Shown one piece after another: positions 1 to 9,514 of a stretch of DNA of 64,000 nt; position 1 is the first letter of the stretch, and each line of letters begins with the position of its first letter. Origin of the DNA: Candidatus Iainarchaeum sp. Its GTDB lineage: Archaea; Iainarchaeota; Iainarchaeia; Iainarchaeales; JAAZKV01. The position numbers and the translations under genes were made by a program. The notes beneath the pieces were generated by a model. It ran no database searches, was not told the DNA's origin, and was given only the letters and a program-made list of their open reading frames with translations. Where the stretch lies: positions 57,231-121,230 of the forward strand of contig JAPLVR010000005.1 in the NCBI GenBank assembly GCA_026397015.1. Reading direction: 5' to 3'.

Positions 1-132
1 CAGTCAATCCCGAGCCGGCAAATAGAATTGCCGGCGTAAGGGAGGTAGTTTATTTTGGCTGGCGGAATGGCCGCTGATTGCGGTCGAAACCATTAAATAC
101 TTGTTTTGGTCTATTTGTTATTAGCGGTTCTT

Positions 133-705
133 ATGACATTTGACAAGAAAATTGTTTTTGCTTTGGTTGCTGTTTTGGCTCTTTCTGTTTTTGTTTACGC
201 CACTGTTCAGGCGCCCGCTGCCGGAAGTTCTGTTGAGAAATGGTTTGCGTATTTGAATGCGCGGATTGTTGAACTTTCCACAAATGGTGGAAGCGTTGTC
301 CCCGTGGATTCTGGGGACAATTCTGCAGTTGTCATTCAAGTAAAATGCACTGGTTGGGATGGCAGCCAGAAGTTTTGCGGGACGACCAAGGACGTTGGTT
401 TAAAGGAACATAATGTTTGTTTTACCTGCAGTACCGAGTCAAGTTCCAGAAATATTTTAGCTTCGCTGGATGGGGTCAAACTGGATTGTAGCTGGGATCC
501 TCTTATCGATGGAATAAAGCCCTTTGATTTTACATCTGCACAGTGCAATGATGCATCAACCACTTTTGGGAATATGTTGCTTTATATTTCGCTAGTTGGA
601 AATCCGATAATCCATACAGTTGGTGAAGGGGATAGTGAGCAAATAAACGATGTTACTATGTCTATAAAGGCGGTTCATTATTCCTATTATAATCAAGGCG
701 ACTAG
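133..705 (+). CDS. Hypothetical secreted protein (N-terminal hydrophobic signal/anchor, Cys-containing)
   Basis: ORF with N-terminal KKIVFALVAVLALSVFVYA hydrophobic segment; start moved to MTFDKK; followed by a hairpin plus T-tract. Confidence 0.55.
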   Translation: MTFDKKIVFALVAVLALSVFVYATVQAPAAGSSVEKWFAYLNARIVELSTNGGSVVPVDSGDNSAVVIQVKCTGWDGSQKFCGTTKDVGLKEHNVCFTCSTESSSRNILASLDGVKLDCSWDPLIDGIKPFDFTSAQCNDASTTFGNMLLYISLVGNPIIHTVGEGDSEQINDVTMSIKAVHYSYYNQGD

Positions 706-718
706 AAGAGCGCCCGTA

Positions 719-743
719 ATGAGCCATTTTTGGCTCGTTTTTT
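719..743 (+). terminator. Intrinsic-terminator-like hairpin with T-tract
   Basis: gagcca-tttt-tggctc stem followed by gttttttg, just after the stop of the first ORF. Confidence 0.5.
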
Positions 744-820
744 GCCCAATCGCAACCTTTATAAACCTTGAACGCACCAATATATGCGCAAGATAACTTT
801 GATTAATTAAGAAGTTAATT

Positions 821-851
821 AAGCCCCTTTGTGTGGGTTGGGGGCTTTTTT
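821..851 (+). terminator. Hairpin plus T-tract (agcccc...ggggctttttt)
   Basis: Perfect agcccc/ggggct stem followed by T6. Confidence 0.45.
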
Positions 852-897
852 GGATTAACCAAGGGTTGTTTTTGTTGTTTGAATTGGTTTTTTTATT

Positions 898-1419
898 GTG
901 CGGGAAATGGGTTTTATGGGTAAAAGATTTGCAGCGCTTGCGGTTTTGCTTTTCGCATTAATCCTTGCCGGCGGGGCGCACGCTTTCATCGTTAAAGTTC
1001 CAGGAGAAATCGAAGTCATCGATCAATCCGCAATAAAGATTGAAGTAATAAACGATTCAAGTGAAACGAAGGATTTGTTGGTTAATTTTTTCGCAGCCGG
1101 TTTGGCTTCAAATGAAGTCGAAATAAAGGCGCCTATCGAAGTTCAGGACAATTCAAACGGAATAGTTTATGTGAGGGTTTCAAATCCGTCAAATGATTCA
1201 AGAAGGGTGAGCGCAAGGCTTGAAGTTCACTTGGGAAACGATGTTGTGAAACGCGACATTATACTGATTTTCCCTGAAAAAGCGGTTGGTGAAAACGGCA
1301 CATTCACAGGTTTTTTCGGCCTCTGGGGCGGCGGATTTTTGAACGCAATTGCAACATTGCTTGCAACAATTTTTATTATTTTGCTTTTAGTTGCAATCGC
1401 GATAAAGGTGGCAGAGTAG
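898..1419 (+). CDS. Secreted protein with C-terminal TM anchor
   Basis: Signal peptide FAALAVLLFALILAGGAHA and C-terminal hydrophobic helix. Confidence 0.6.
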   Translation: MREMGFMGKRFAALAVLLFALILAGGAHAFIVKVPGEIEVIDQSAIKIEVINDSSETKDLLVNFFAAGLASNEVEIKAPIEVQDNSNGIVYVRVSNPSNDSRRVSARLEVHLGNDVVKRDIILIFPEKAVGENGTFTGFFGLWGGGFLNAIATLLATIFIILLLVAIAIKVAE

Positions 1420-1467
1420 TTTTGGTAATAAAAGTTTTTGGTGTTGGAAAATAAAGGGGTTGTTTTT

Positions 1468-4209
1468 ATGGAAAGAAAAAGTTTTTTGAGGATTGGAGTT
1501 TTGCTTTTGGTTTTGATTATATTGCCCCTAATTGTGAATGGCTGGACTTGCGGGCCCACTTCACAAGGTTATAGTGGTTATTGTGACTGTTTTGCAGATG
1601 GATCCAATATAGGTGGGACGGCAAGGTCAGATAGGGTCGTTTGGCCATCTGCAATAAATCAAAAATGCACATATTTTGGTGTTACAGCGGGATCCGCAAA
1701 ATGCTTGCTCGCGCTGCCTAGTGCTGTACAATCCGCGGCTAAGACTTATTTTGGCCTTACTACATTGTGTGGATATGGACTTGGCTGTGATACCCCTGAT
1801 GTGGGTGAAGGCCCTCCATCCTACCTCTGCACAAATAGAACATATAATGCCGCATGCGGGTATATTGGGTATCCTAGTATTTGTTGCCAGCCTGGATCTA
1901 TCGGTACACAATCGTGTGGGAATTGGAACACTGGTACTCAATCAAGAACATGCAGTTCTGATGGGGCCGGTTGGGGTGATTGGGGTCCCTGCCTGAATCA
2001 GGGTGTTTGCACTCCTGGCAGTGCTGAGACGAGGAATTGTTCAGTAGGAATCGGAATCCAGTCAAGAATATGTAATTCTTCTTACCAGTGGGGTTCATGG
2101 ACAGGAAATTGCACTCAACCGGTTTGCACTCCCGGCGCTGTTGAAAATAGGAATTGTCCAGTTGGAGTAGGCACTCAATCAAGAACATGTAATTCTTCTC
2201 ATCAATGGGGTTCATGGGTAGGTTATTGTAATACTGATATTTGTGTTTCGGGGCAGATACAGACAGTTGCCTGCGATAATGGCAGTTCAAAATCTAGAAC
2301 TTGCCAGTCAAACGGGCAGTGGGGGGTATTTGGGGATTGCACGGGCGGAGCGGTTACTCTTGTTCCTGAAGTGAACAATATTTGTCTTCCTCGGAAAGAC
2401 AGCTACGGAATTGAATTAAAATTGGGCAACGACAGCGGCGAAAGGAAATGCTACGATTTCGAGGCCGAAACAGAGCCCTACCTTGACGCTACGCTTTCTC
2501 CAAATGAAACCGTTTGTGTTAATAACCATGAAACAAGAACAATGACTCTCTCAATAAACACATGGGATGCGGATGAAGACGATTACAACATTTCGGTTTT
2601 CGCCGAGGGCGATTCAAGCTTGTCTCTTCATTTTGATGTAAGGGTCGGCGACTGCGAGGACGGAAACTTTGATTTAACCTGGAATTCAAGAAACCTTTGC
2701 AGGGGCGAAAAGGAAACAGTAAGGGCAACGGTTGAAAACAACTCAAACTTTTCAAGAGTTGTAAAGCTTTATGCCGAAAACGAAATGATGCTCCCTTACT
2801 TTTCAAGAGAAACAGTTACCGTTCCTGCAAACGGAGAAAAGGAAGTTGATTTGATACTTAATGCAAGGTTTGCGCCTCTCGGAAAAAAAACTATTTTCCT
2901 GCGCGCGACTTCTGGGAATGTTCACATAGAAAAATCCTGGGACACGGAAGTGGTTGACTGTTCCGGCATCACAAGAAAAACTTTTTTTGTGGAAGCCCCT
3001 TTTGGATGTTTTGACGTGCAGAAGGGAAATGATTTCAGCAGCCGCTTTGCAGTAAGGAAAACCTCCGAAAATTGCAGCGAAAGGCAGCAGCTTTTCTTTT
3101 ATCTAACAGGAATGGGCAATGTGCTTTCCGCAAATGCCGCGTGGTTCGGCTGCGGTGAATCAAAAACAATTGATTTCAAAATAAGCGTTCCGGTTGATGC
3201 TGAAGCCGGCAAACAATATCTCGTTGCAAAGGCAACCGACGGAACCTTTTCGGACGAAAAACAGATTTGCATAAATGTTGTCGGTGCGAGCAATGCCGAG
3301 CTTTTGCTTAAGGAAGATTCGAAGAATGTTGTTAAGGGCTTTTCAGGAATATTCGAATTGGAAGCGAGAAATACCGGCGATTTCAACGAAACGTTTTCGC
3401 TTGAATTGCTTGAAATTCCAAGCCAGGTAAGTGCAGTCCTTTCGGAAACGAATTTTTCCCTTTTGAGGGGAAATTCAAAAGCAATTTATCTTACGATAAC
3501 TCCGAGCGATTCGGTTTTCCTCGGCCTTCACAAGCTTAAAGTGAAACTGAAGACGCCGGTTGCAAAAATTATCGAAGTTCATTTTAACGTGGTTGAGCGC
3601 GCCTCGCTGCAGGAGCTTGAAATATTAAGCTACTCGCAGGAGCTCTCCCTTGAATCTTTCGGAAGCGCAAGATATGAATTGATTCTCAGAAACAATTCTG
3701 CGGGCACATTGCGCGATATAAATATTTCTTTTGAAAATGTTCCGCGCGACATAAACATTAACGGGGCATTGATTTCAGAGCTTCCAAGCGGCCGGCTGGC
3801 GGATGCGGCAGGAATCGTAAAAGCGGGCGATATTAACGGAAGCTTCGAAGTAAACGTGGTTGCAAAAACAGGCAACCTCATTGTCAGAAAGAAAATTCTT
3901 CTTTCAATAAAGCCGGTTGAGAGGATCGAGCAAGTCGTGCAGGATCAGAATCGAGACACTTGGCAAAACCCTTTGGCGGGCCTCTTTACTCTTAGCTTTT
4001 TGGGTGACAACGCAGGGCCTTTCGCAGGCGTTTTCATAATCCTGCTTTTGATTTTAATAATTATTTTGGGCATTGCGCTTTTCCTTGACACGCAGGTTTA
4101 TGCACAGCAGGAAATTTTTATGCTCGCATTCGAAGAGCCGAGCGCCAACGCCAAAAGGAACAACTCAAATTCGGGGAGAAACCAGCCCTGGGTTGATAAC
4201 ACCAACTAA
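1468..4209 (+). CDS. Large surface protein with tandem Cys/Trp-rich thrombospondin-1-like repeats and C-terminal TM
   Basis: Signal peptide; repeats of the form C.PG..E.RNC..G.G.QSR.CNSS.QWGSW; TM helix near the C-terminus. Confidence 0.65.
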   Translation: MERKSFLRIGVLLLVLIILPLIVNGWTCGPTSQGYSGYCDCFADGSNIGGTARSDRVVWPSAINQKCTYFGVTAGSAKCLLALPSAVQSAAKTYFGLTTLCGYGLGCDTPDVGEGPPSYLCTNRTYNAACGYIGYPSICCQPGSIGTQSCGNWNTGTQSRTCSSDGAGWGDWGPCLNQGVCTPGSAETRNCSVGIGIQSRICNSSYQWGSWTGNCTQPVCTPGAVENRNCPVGVGTQSRTCNSSHQWGSWVGYCNTDICVSGQIQTVACDNGSSKSRTCQSNGQWGVFGDCTGGAVTLVPEVNNICLPRKDSYGIELKLGNDSGERKCYDFEAETEPYLDATLSPNETVCVNNHETRTMTLSINTWDADEDDYNISVFAEGDSSLSLHFDVRVGDCEDGNFDLTWNSRNLCRGEKETVRATVENNSNFSRVVKLYAENEMMLPYFSRETVTVPANGEKEVDLILNARFAPLGKKTIFLRATSGNVHIEKSWDTEVVDCSGITRKTFFVEAPFGCFDVQKGNDFSSRFAVRKTSENCSERQQLFFYLTGMGNVLSANAAWFGCGESKTIDFKISVPVDAEAGKQYLVAKATDGTFSDEKQICINVVGASNAELLLKEDSKNVVKGFSGIFELEARNTGDFNETFSLELLEIPSQVSAVLSETNFSLLRGNSKAIYLTITPSDSVFLGLHKLKVKLKTPVAKIIEVHFNVVERASLQELEILSYSQELSLESFGSARYELILRNNSAGTLRDINISFENVPRDININGALISELPSGRLADAAGIVKAGDINGSFEVNVVAKTGNLIVRKKILLSIKPVERIEQVVQDQNRDTWQNPLAGLFTLSFLGDNAGPFAGVFIILLLILIIILGIALFLDTQVYAQQEIFMLAFEEPSANAKRNNSNSGRNQPWVDNTN

Positions 4210-4299
4210 TTCGGTGGTTTTTCTGCCAAAGGCACTTTTTTAATACTTTTTTTCTCTTTCTTTTTTATTCCTTTTTTGGTTTTGGCGGGCGGTGCAAAC

Positions 4300-4752
4300 A
4301 TGCTTGAAGATTTCCTTGAACAAAATTGTCTCGACGCAGAATTTTTTTCCTTTGAAGACGGCGTTTCTTTCAAAAAGGCTCTTTTTGAAATGCACACTCC
4401 TGCCTCGTCGGCGGTAAAAATAGAATTTTTTCTCGCAAATTCGGGCGAAGGGCTCCTGCTAATTTTTCCGCACAATTCAAAACCGGATCTTCAAAAGATT
4501 AAGAGGATTGCGGGTTGCGAAAGCATTAGCCATGCCAGTGCGGATGAAACGCTCGAATTTGCCGGTTATGAAAAAGGTTTTCTTCCGCCGGTTTCGATTT
4601 ACGGCGTGAAAGTTTTTTTGGAAAAATCCCTTCAGGGGAAAGAATTCCTGTTCTGCAAAGTGGGCGAAAACGATTACCTGAAGATTTCTCCCGATTCTGT
4701 GGCCGAGGCAAATGAAGACATAAAAATAGAATCTTTTTCAAAGCCCGTGTAA
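4300..4752 (+). CDS. Hypothetical protein
   Basis: ORF with coding-like composition; no family recognised. Confidence 0.45.
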   Translation: MLEDFLEQNCLDAEFFSFEDGVSFKKALFEMHTPASSAVKIEFFLANSGEGLLLIFPHNSKPDLQKIKRIAGCESISHASADETLEFAGYEKGFLPPVSIYGVKVFLEKSLQGKEFLFCKVGENDYLKISPDSVAEANEDIKIESFSKPV

Positions 4753-4790
4753 AACCCTGCTTCAAAAAATTATCCAAAGGCGCCCAAAAA

Positions 4791-6029
4791 TTATCCGAAA
4801 GTGCCCAATATTTCTTTTATCGTTTTCGAAAGCAGCTTTATTTCCTCTTCAGTGTTGTAAAAATAGAAGCTCGCCCTCGCCAGTCCCTCGCTGTTGAGCG
4901 ATGACACAATTGGTTCCGCGCAGTGCATTCCGCTCCTTACACAGATGTTTTCCATCTCGCTCAGCGCCAAAGCCAAATCGTGGGGCGAAACCCTGCTCGA
5001 ATTGAAAAGCACGATTGCGCCCTGCTTCCCTTCATCTTTCGGGCAATAAAGTTTAATCGATTCAACCGCTTCCAGCTCTTCAAGCGCAATTTTTGTGAGG
5101 CCCTTCTCCCTCTTTTCAATTTTCCTCATCCCGATTTTTTTCAGGTAATCAATCGCCGCTCCGAAACCGTACGCCCCCCCTATATTAGGGGTGCCCGCTT
5201 CGAATTTGTAGGGCAGTTCATTCCAGCTCGCCTCGTGCCACGAAACGCTGTGTATCATGTCCCCCCCATACATAAAAGGTTCCAGTTCTTTCAGCAGCTT
5301 TTCCTTCGCCACCAGCGCCCCGATTCCGGTCGGCCCGAGCATTTTATGCGCCGAGAATGCCAAGAAGTCCGCCTTCATCGCTCCGAAATTCACTTCCTTG
5401 TGCGGAACCAGTTGCGCCCCGTCAATGCAAAGCAGCGCGCCCTCTTTGTGCGCCTTTTTTTCAATTTCCCTTATGTCCGGGAATGTTGCGACAGTGTTGC
5501 TCGCCCCGGTTACCGAAACCAGTTTTGCCCCCCTGACTTTTTCCTCAAAATCTTTCATGTCAATTTCATAATTTTCGTCCAACCTGGCATACTCAAGCTT
5601 AACGCCAATTTTCTTTTCCAGAAATTGCCACGGCACGATGTTGCTGTGGTGCTCCATTTTTGAAACAACTATTTTGTCGCCGCGCTTGAAATAATTCGAA
5701 TTCATCAGGGAATACATCACGAGGTTCATTCCTTCTGTAGTGTTTTTTGTGAAAATTGTTTCGTTCTTCCTTGCGCCCACGAATTGTGCGACCTTTTTGT
5801 GCGCTTCCTCATATGCTCTTGTCGCCTCCTCGCTCAACTTGTGCAGACCCCGGTGAATGTTCGCGCCAACATTCGAGTAATAATAATCCACCGCTTCAAT
5901 TACTTGTTTCGGCTTCAATGATGTCGCCGCATTGTCCAGGTAAACGATTTTTTTGCCGTTGATTTTTCTTTTGAGGAGCGGGAAATCTTCCCTTATTTTT
6001 TCAACATTCATAGCATAAAATGTGGGCAA
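4791..6029 (-). CDS. sufS: Cysteine desulfurase (SufS-like, class V aminotransferase)
   Basis: YLDNAATSLKP, HHSNIVPW, DGAQLVPH, FSAHKMLGPTGIG and RSGMHCAEP motifs. Confidence 0.9.
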   Translation of the reverse strand: MPTFYAMNVEKIREDFPLLKRKINGKKIVYLDNAATSLKPKQVIEAVDYYYSNVGANIHRGLHKLSEEATRAYEEAHKKVAQFVGARKNETIFTKNTTEGMNLVMYSLMNSNYFKRGDKIVVSKMEHHSNIVPWQFLEKKIGVKLEYARLDENYEIDMKDFEEKVRGAKLVSVTGASNTVATFPDIREIEKKAHKEGALLCIDGAQLVPHKEVNFGAMKADFLAFSAHKMLGPTGIGALVAKEKLLKELEPFMYGGDMIHSVSWHEASWNELPYKFEAGTPNIGGAYGFGAAIDYLKKIGMRKIEKREKGLTKIALEELEAVESIKLYCPKDEGKQGAIVLFNSSRVSPHDLALALSEMENICVRSGMHCAEPIVSSLNSEGLARASFYFYNTEEEIKLLSKTIKEILGTFG

Positions 6030-6064
6030 TAGAGCTTTAAAATCTTAATCACTCATTTTTATTT

Positions 6065-6736
6065 ATGCTTTTTGATTTGCACCTGCATTCGCGGTACAGC
6101 TTGGATGCGCTTACCAAGCCCGAAACCATAATAAGGATTTGCAAAAAAAACGGCTGGGGGGTTTCAATTACCGACCACTGTTCGATGGATTCCTATGAAG
6201 GTGCCGGCGGTGCCGCAAAAACCGCAAAAAAGAAAGGGGTTTTTCTCATTCCTGGGGAAGAAATACTTGTCTTTGAAGATGGAAAGATTAAGGGTGAAGT
6301 AATCGCTTATTTTTTGAATTCTCCAATCGAATCGAAAAGCTTTGCCGAAATCGTTGATGATGTGAAATCGCAGGGCGCACTGCTCTCATGCCCCCACCCA
6401 TTTGACTGGCCGAGGCGCAATTTCAAGGAGTTCCCGAAACACTGGAAAAAATTCGCCTGCATGGAAACCTTCAATGCCCGTGCCTACTATAATCATTTAA
6501 ATAAAAAATCCGAGGAATTCGCCGAAGGAAAAAAAATTGCGCAGCTTGGCGTAAGCGACGCGCACATCCCCGAAGAAATAGGCAACGGCCTCACTGAAAT
6601 GAACGCCGGAACGGAAAACGAGTTCAGGAAAGAATTAAAAAAGCAAAGAACCAAGGTAATTGTTAATGATTTTGCAACAGTGTGGCACCATTTCCAGACG
6701 CAGTTGGCGAGAAGAAAAATTGTTTCGCCAAGGTGA
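6065..6736 (+). CDS. PHP-domain metal-dependent phosphoesterase
   Basis: DLHLHSRYSLDA, SITDHCSMDS and SDAHIPEEIG motifs. Confidence 0.8.
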   Translation: MLFDLHLHSRYSLDALTKPETIIRICKKNGWGVSITDHCSMDSYEGAGGAAKTAKKKGVFLIPGEEILVFEDGKIKGEVIAYFLNSPIESKSFAEIVDDVKSQGALLSCPHPFDWPRRNFKEFPKHWKKFACMETFNARAYYNHLNKKSEEFAEGKKIAQLGVSDAHIPEEIGNGLTEMNAGTENEFRKELKKQRTKVIVNDFATVWHHFQTQLARRKIVSPR

Positions 6737-6769
6737 AAATAAAAATTAAATTTAATTGGCGGATAAAAG

Positions 6770-7399
6770 ATGATTTCAAGGTTGAGGCCGAAAATGGGTT
6801 TTCTTCAAAATGTTCTTGCGGCGCCTTTTATTTTTCTCGGAATCGACCCTAATTTGATTTCTGTGTTCGGTTTGGTGTTTGCCGTTATCGGCGCTTATTT
6901 TGTTTATTCCCAGCAGTGGCTTTTCGCCCTTGTTTTTTTCATTCTTGCCCCTTCGATTGATTTGATTGACGGAACAGTTGCGCGTGCGCTGAGAAAAGCC
7001 TCCCCGTGGGGGAATTATTTCGAAACGATGCTCGACCGTTTTGTTGAGTTCGTTCTTCTCGGTTCGTTCGTTTTCATTTTTCCTCTCGCCTCTCTTCTCG
7101 CTCTCGGTTTTTCCATGCTTGTGAGCTACGCCAAGCCGCGTGTCGGCCTCATAATTATTACCGATAACCGCGATTGGCCCGGTGTCGGAGACCACGCGGA
7201 CAAATTGTTATTGATGATGTTCGGTCTGGTTTGTGCTTCTTTTGGTTTCGTTTTTGTGATTGAGTATGTGCTTTACATTATTGCAACAGTTTCGCTTGTA
7301 GGTGTCGTTCAAAGAATGGCTTATGCGAATAAATTGATTAAAGAAGCTGAAAAAAAAGGAACGCTTCTTCCTTACATAAAGAAGGGAAAATCACGTTAA
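6770..7399 (+). CDS. CDP-alcohol phosphatidyltransferase family membrane protein
   Basis: DLIDGTVARAL...GNYFETMLDRFVE resembles the D-G-x2-A-R-x8-G-x3-D-x3-D signature; multiple TM helices. Confidence 0.8.
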   Translation: MISRLRPKMGFLQNVLAAPFIFLGIDPNLISVFGLVFAVIGAYFVYSQQWLFALVFFILAPSIDLIDGTVARALRKASPWGNYFETMLDRFVEFVLLGSFVFIFPLASLLALGFSMLVSYAKPRVGLIIITDNRDWPGVGDHADKLLLMMFGLVCASFGFVFVIEYVLYIIATVSLVGVVQRMAYANKLIKEAEKKGTLLPYIKKGKSR

Positions 7400-7447
7400 A
7401 GATTGAAAAGTGTTGTTTATGTTTGTTTGTTTTTTGGAGTGGTAAAA

Positions 7448-7774
7448 ATGGAGTTGTCTTTTGGCGATTGGCAGAATGTTGATTTGCGCGTCGGCCTCAT
7501 TGAGAAAGCCGAACACATAGAGGGAAAATCCAAGCTCTATAAGCTTACCGTGAGTTTCGGCGCGGAAAAAAGAACTGCAGTCGCGGGAATAAAGCCCTAT
7601 TATTCGATTGAAGGGCTTGAAGGAAAAAAAGCGGTTTTTGTTTTCAATTTGGCGCCCGCAACAATCGCCGGTTTGCAAAGCACCGCAATGATTCTCGCGG
7701 TTCAAACCGCCGACAAAACCTACAAAGCAATTTTTGTTGATGATGCGGTAAAAGAAGGAGCCCGATTGGAATAA
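7448..7774 (+). CDS. tRNA-binding (EMAP/CsaA/MetRS-C-like OB fold) protein
   Basis: VDLRVGLIEKAEHIEGKSKLYKLTVSFG and VFNLAPATIAGLQSTAMILA motifs. Confidence 0.75.
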   Translation: MELSFGDWQNVDLRVGLIEKAEHIEGKSKLYKLTVSFGAEKRTAVAGIKPYYSIEGLEGKKAVFVFNLAPATIAGLQSTAMILAVQTADKTYKAIFVDDAVKEGARLE

Positions 7775-7819
7775 TCGCGTGTAGTGCCCACGTTTTTTTG
7801 AATAACTTTTTTTATTGCC

Positions 7820-8995
7820 TTATGCAAGAATCGAAACCAGATACGGGAGCGCTACTAATGTTCCGATTGTCGCTCCAAGGTTTGTAAGCGCCGCAACTAT
7901 GAGCAGGTGCGTAACTTTGTTTTTGTAAAATCCGCTTATTGAAGAGATGTTTGAAAGATTTTCAAAGTCAATCACTTTTGGCGGATTGAATCTTGTTTCC
8001 GCCAGCGCACTAAACCAGCCCGCGGCAAGAAGCGGATGGAGGGTAGTAAACGGCGCCGCCAAAAAGGCGGTTATTATTGAGAGCGGATGCGCCCTTGCAA
8101 GCAGCGCCCCTATTGCAGAGCATCCGCCTGTAACAAGAAACCATGCTGCCAAAACGCTTACCGTTGTTTCAATTCCCTTCACCCAGAATGCGTATGCGAC
8201 CATCGAGATAAACAAAAACGGAATTAGGTATCCTATAATTGCGAAATAGTTTGTCTTTTTCGGCGTGGTTTCAAGCTCAGTAAGATTTACCTTTTTGTCC
8301 TCCAAAATCGTTTCTTTTATCCCTTTCAGATGCCCTGCCCCCACAACTGCAACAATTTTTTTTGCAGGGCTTCTCTTTATCATTTCAGCGATATACAAGT
8401 CCCTTTCATCAACCAGCACGTGTTTTATCGAAGGCAGCTGCCCCCCGAGTTCCTTCATTAATTTATTCATCACGTCTTCCTGTTTCAATTCCTCTATTTT
8501 TTCGGCCGTTATTTTTTCTCCATAACCAAACATTCCCGCAATTATGGAATAGCCGAGCTTCAATTTTTCGATAAGTTTCATTCCGTCAAAAGCCCTTTTC
8601 AGCGTTATCCTAACATCCCTGTCAAGCAGCTGTATAGGGATTTTTTTTTCCTGCGCTTTTCTCACGGCCACAAGCATTTCCGCGCCGGGCTTCACCCCTA
8701 CCTTAATTCCGAGCTGCTTCTGTATGTTCGAGAGCAAAACATTCAGCAAAAAAAGATGTGTTTTTCCGCTTTTTACCACTTCAACAATGTTCATTTGCTC
8801 CCATTTCTGCCCGGAAAGCAGTTGTTGTATCCTTTCCTTGTCGAGTTCAATCCCTATTATGTCCGGATTTTCCTTGTCAATGGTTTCCTCGACAAGTTTT
8901 ATCGATTCCTTTGAAATGTGCGCAGTTCCAACAAGTATTATTTCCCTGTCTTTCAGTTTTATTCTCTCAATCATCGAATAATAAAAAACATGCAA
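7820..8995 (-). CDS. TraB-family membrane protein
   Basis: ILVGTAHISKESIKLVEETI, VAVVGAGHLKGI and C-terminal TM helices with HPLLAAGWFSALAETR. Confidence 0.85.
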   Translation of the reverse strand: MHVFYYSMIERIKLKDREIILVGTAHISKESIKLVEETIDKENPDIIGIELDKERIQQLLSGQKWEQMNIVEVVKSGKTHLFLLNVLLSNIQKQLGIKVGVKPGAEMLVAVRKAQEKKIPIQLLDRDVRITLKRAFDGMKLIEKLKLGYSIIAGMFGYGEKITAEKIEELKQEDVMNKLMKELGGQLPSIKHVLVDERDLYIAEMIKRSPAKKIVAVVGAGHLKGIKETILEDKKVNLTELETTPKKTNYFAIIGYLIPFLFISMVAYAFWVKGIETTVSVLAAWFLVTGGCSAIGALLARAHPLSIITAFLAAPFTTLHPLLAAGWFSALAETRFNPPKVIDFENLSNISSISGFYKNKVTHLLIVAALTNLGATIGTLVALPYLVSILA

Positions 8996-9006
8996 CTCTT
9001 TTTAAA

Positions 9007-9198
9007 TCATCTAATTTTTTTGAGCCACCCCGCCACAAGCGGGTTCAGCATTTTGTAGATTTCCTCGTTGCTGTGCTTTTCTTCTGACAAAGTATAATAA
9101 GGAAGCTTCTTTGAAGAAGGATTAAAAATCAGTCCGCGCGGCTCAAAGCATTTGCGGGAATTCGCGCGCAATAAGACTTTTTCAGTTATTGCGGCTGT
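9007..9198 (-). pseudogene. Possible remnant of a larger protein (N-terminal Lhr-helicase-like fragment?)
   Basis: Open minus-strand frame without an ATG near its start, translating ...RKCFEPRGLIFNPSSKKLPYYTLSEEKHSNEEIYKMLNPLVAGWLKKIR*; not in the ORF track. Confidence 0.25.
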
Positions 9199-9343
9199 TT
9201 AATATTATGAGCGCAATTCCCGCTATTACGAAAATTATCCATGCCTGGGGAAAACTCTTTACCGGCTCCGGCAAAAGGCTCGATATTGTCGGGCCTATTC
9301 CAAGTCCGATTAAGAATAATCCCGTTTGTAGTTTAACCGTCAT
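9182..9343 (-). CDS. Small two-TM membrane protein (53 aa)
   Basis: Manual translation MTVKLQTGLFLIGLGIGPTISSLLPEPVKSFPQAWIIFVIAGIALIILNSRNN; below the ORF track length cut-off. Confidence 0.4.
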   Translation of the reverse strand: MTVKLQTGLFLIGLGIGPTISSLLPEPVKSFPQAWIIFVIAGIALIILNSRNN

Positions 9344-9514
9344 GCCACAATAAACGCAAAAGTAGTATAAAAGCTTGTTGGCTTTAAAAATTTTCCCGAA
9401 TTTTTCCGGTTTGATTTTATTTTTTTCCGCAAAGGCACTCTTTTAAACACTCTTTTTTTATGATTCAATTAGCAGCATCATGGAGTGATGTTTTTTATTC
9501 TTTGGAGTGGTTGA

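Noticed and set aside
1-40. Possible 3' end of a tRNA (gtcaatcccgagccggca) or the gccggcaaatagaattgccggc hairpin at the left edge
   Set aside because: The 5' half is outside the window and the T-arm does not form a clean GTTCNANNC loop; cannot be supported
4923-5663. Plus-strand 246-aa ORF opposite sufS
   Set aside because: Antisense to a clear cysteine desulfurase; His/Phe/Arg-rich mirror translation typical of shadow ORFs
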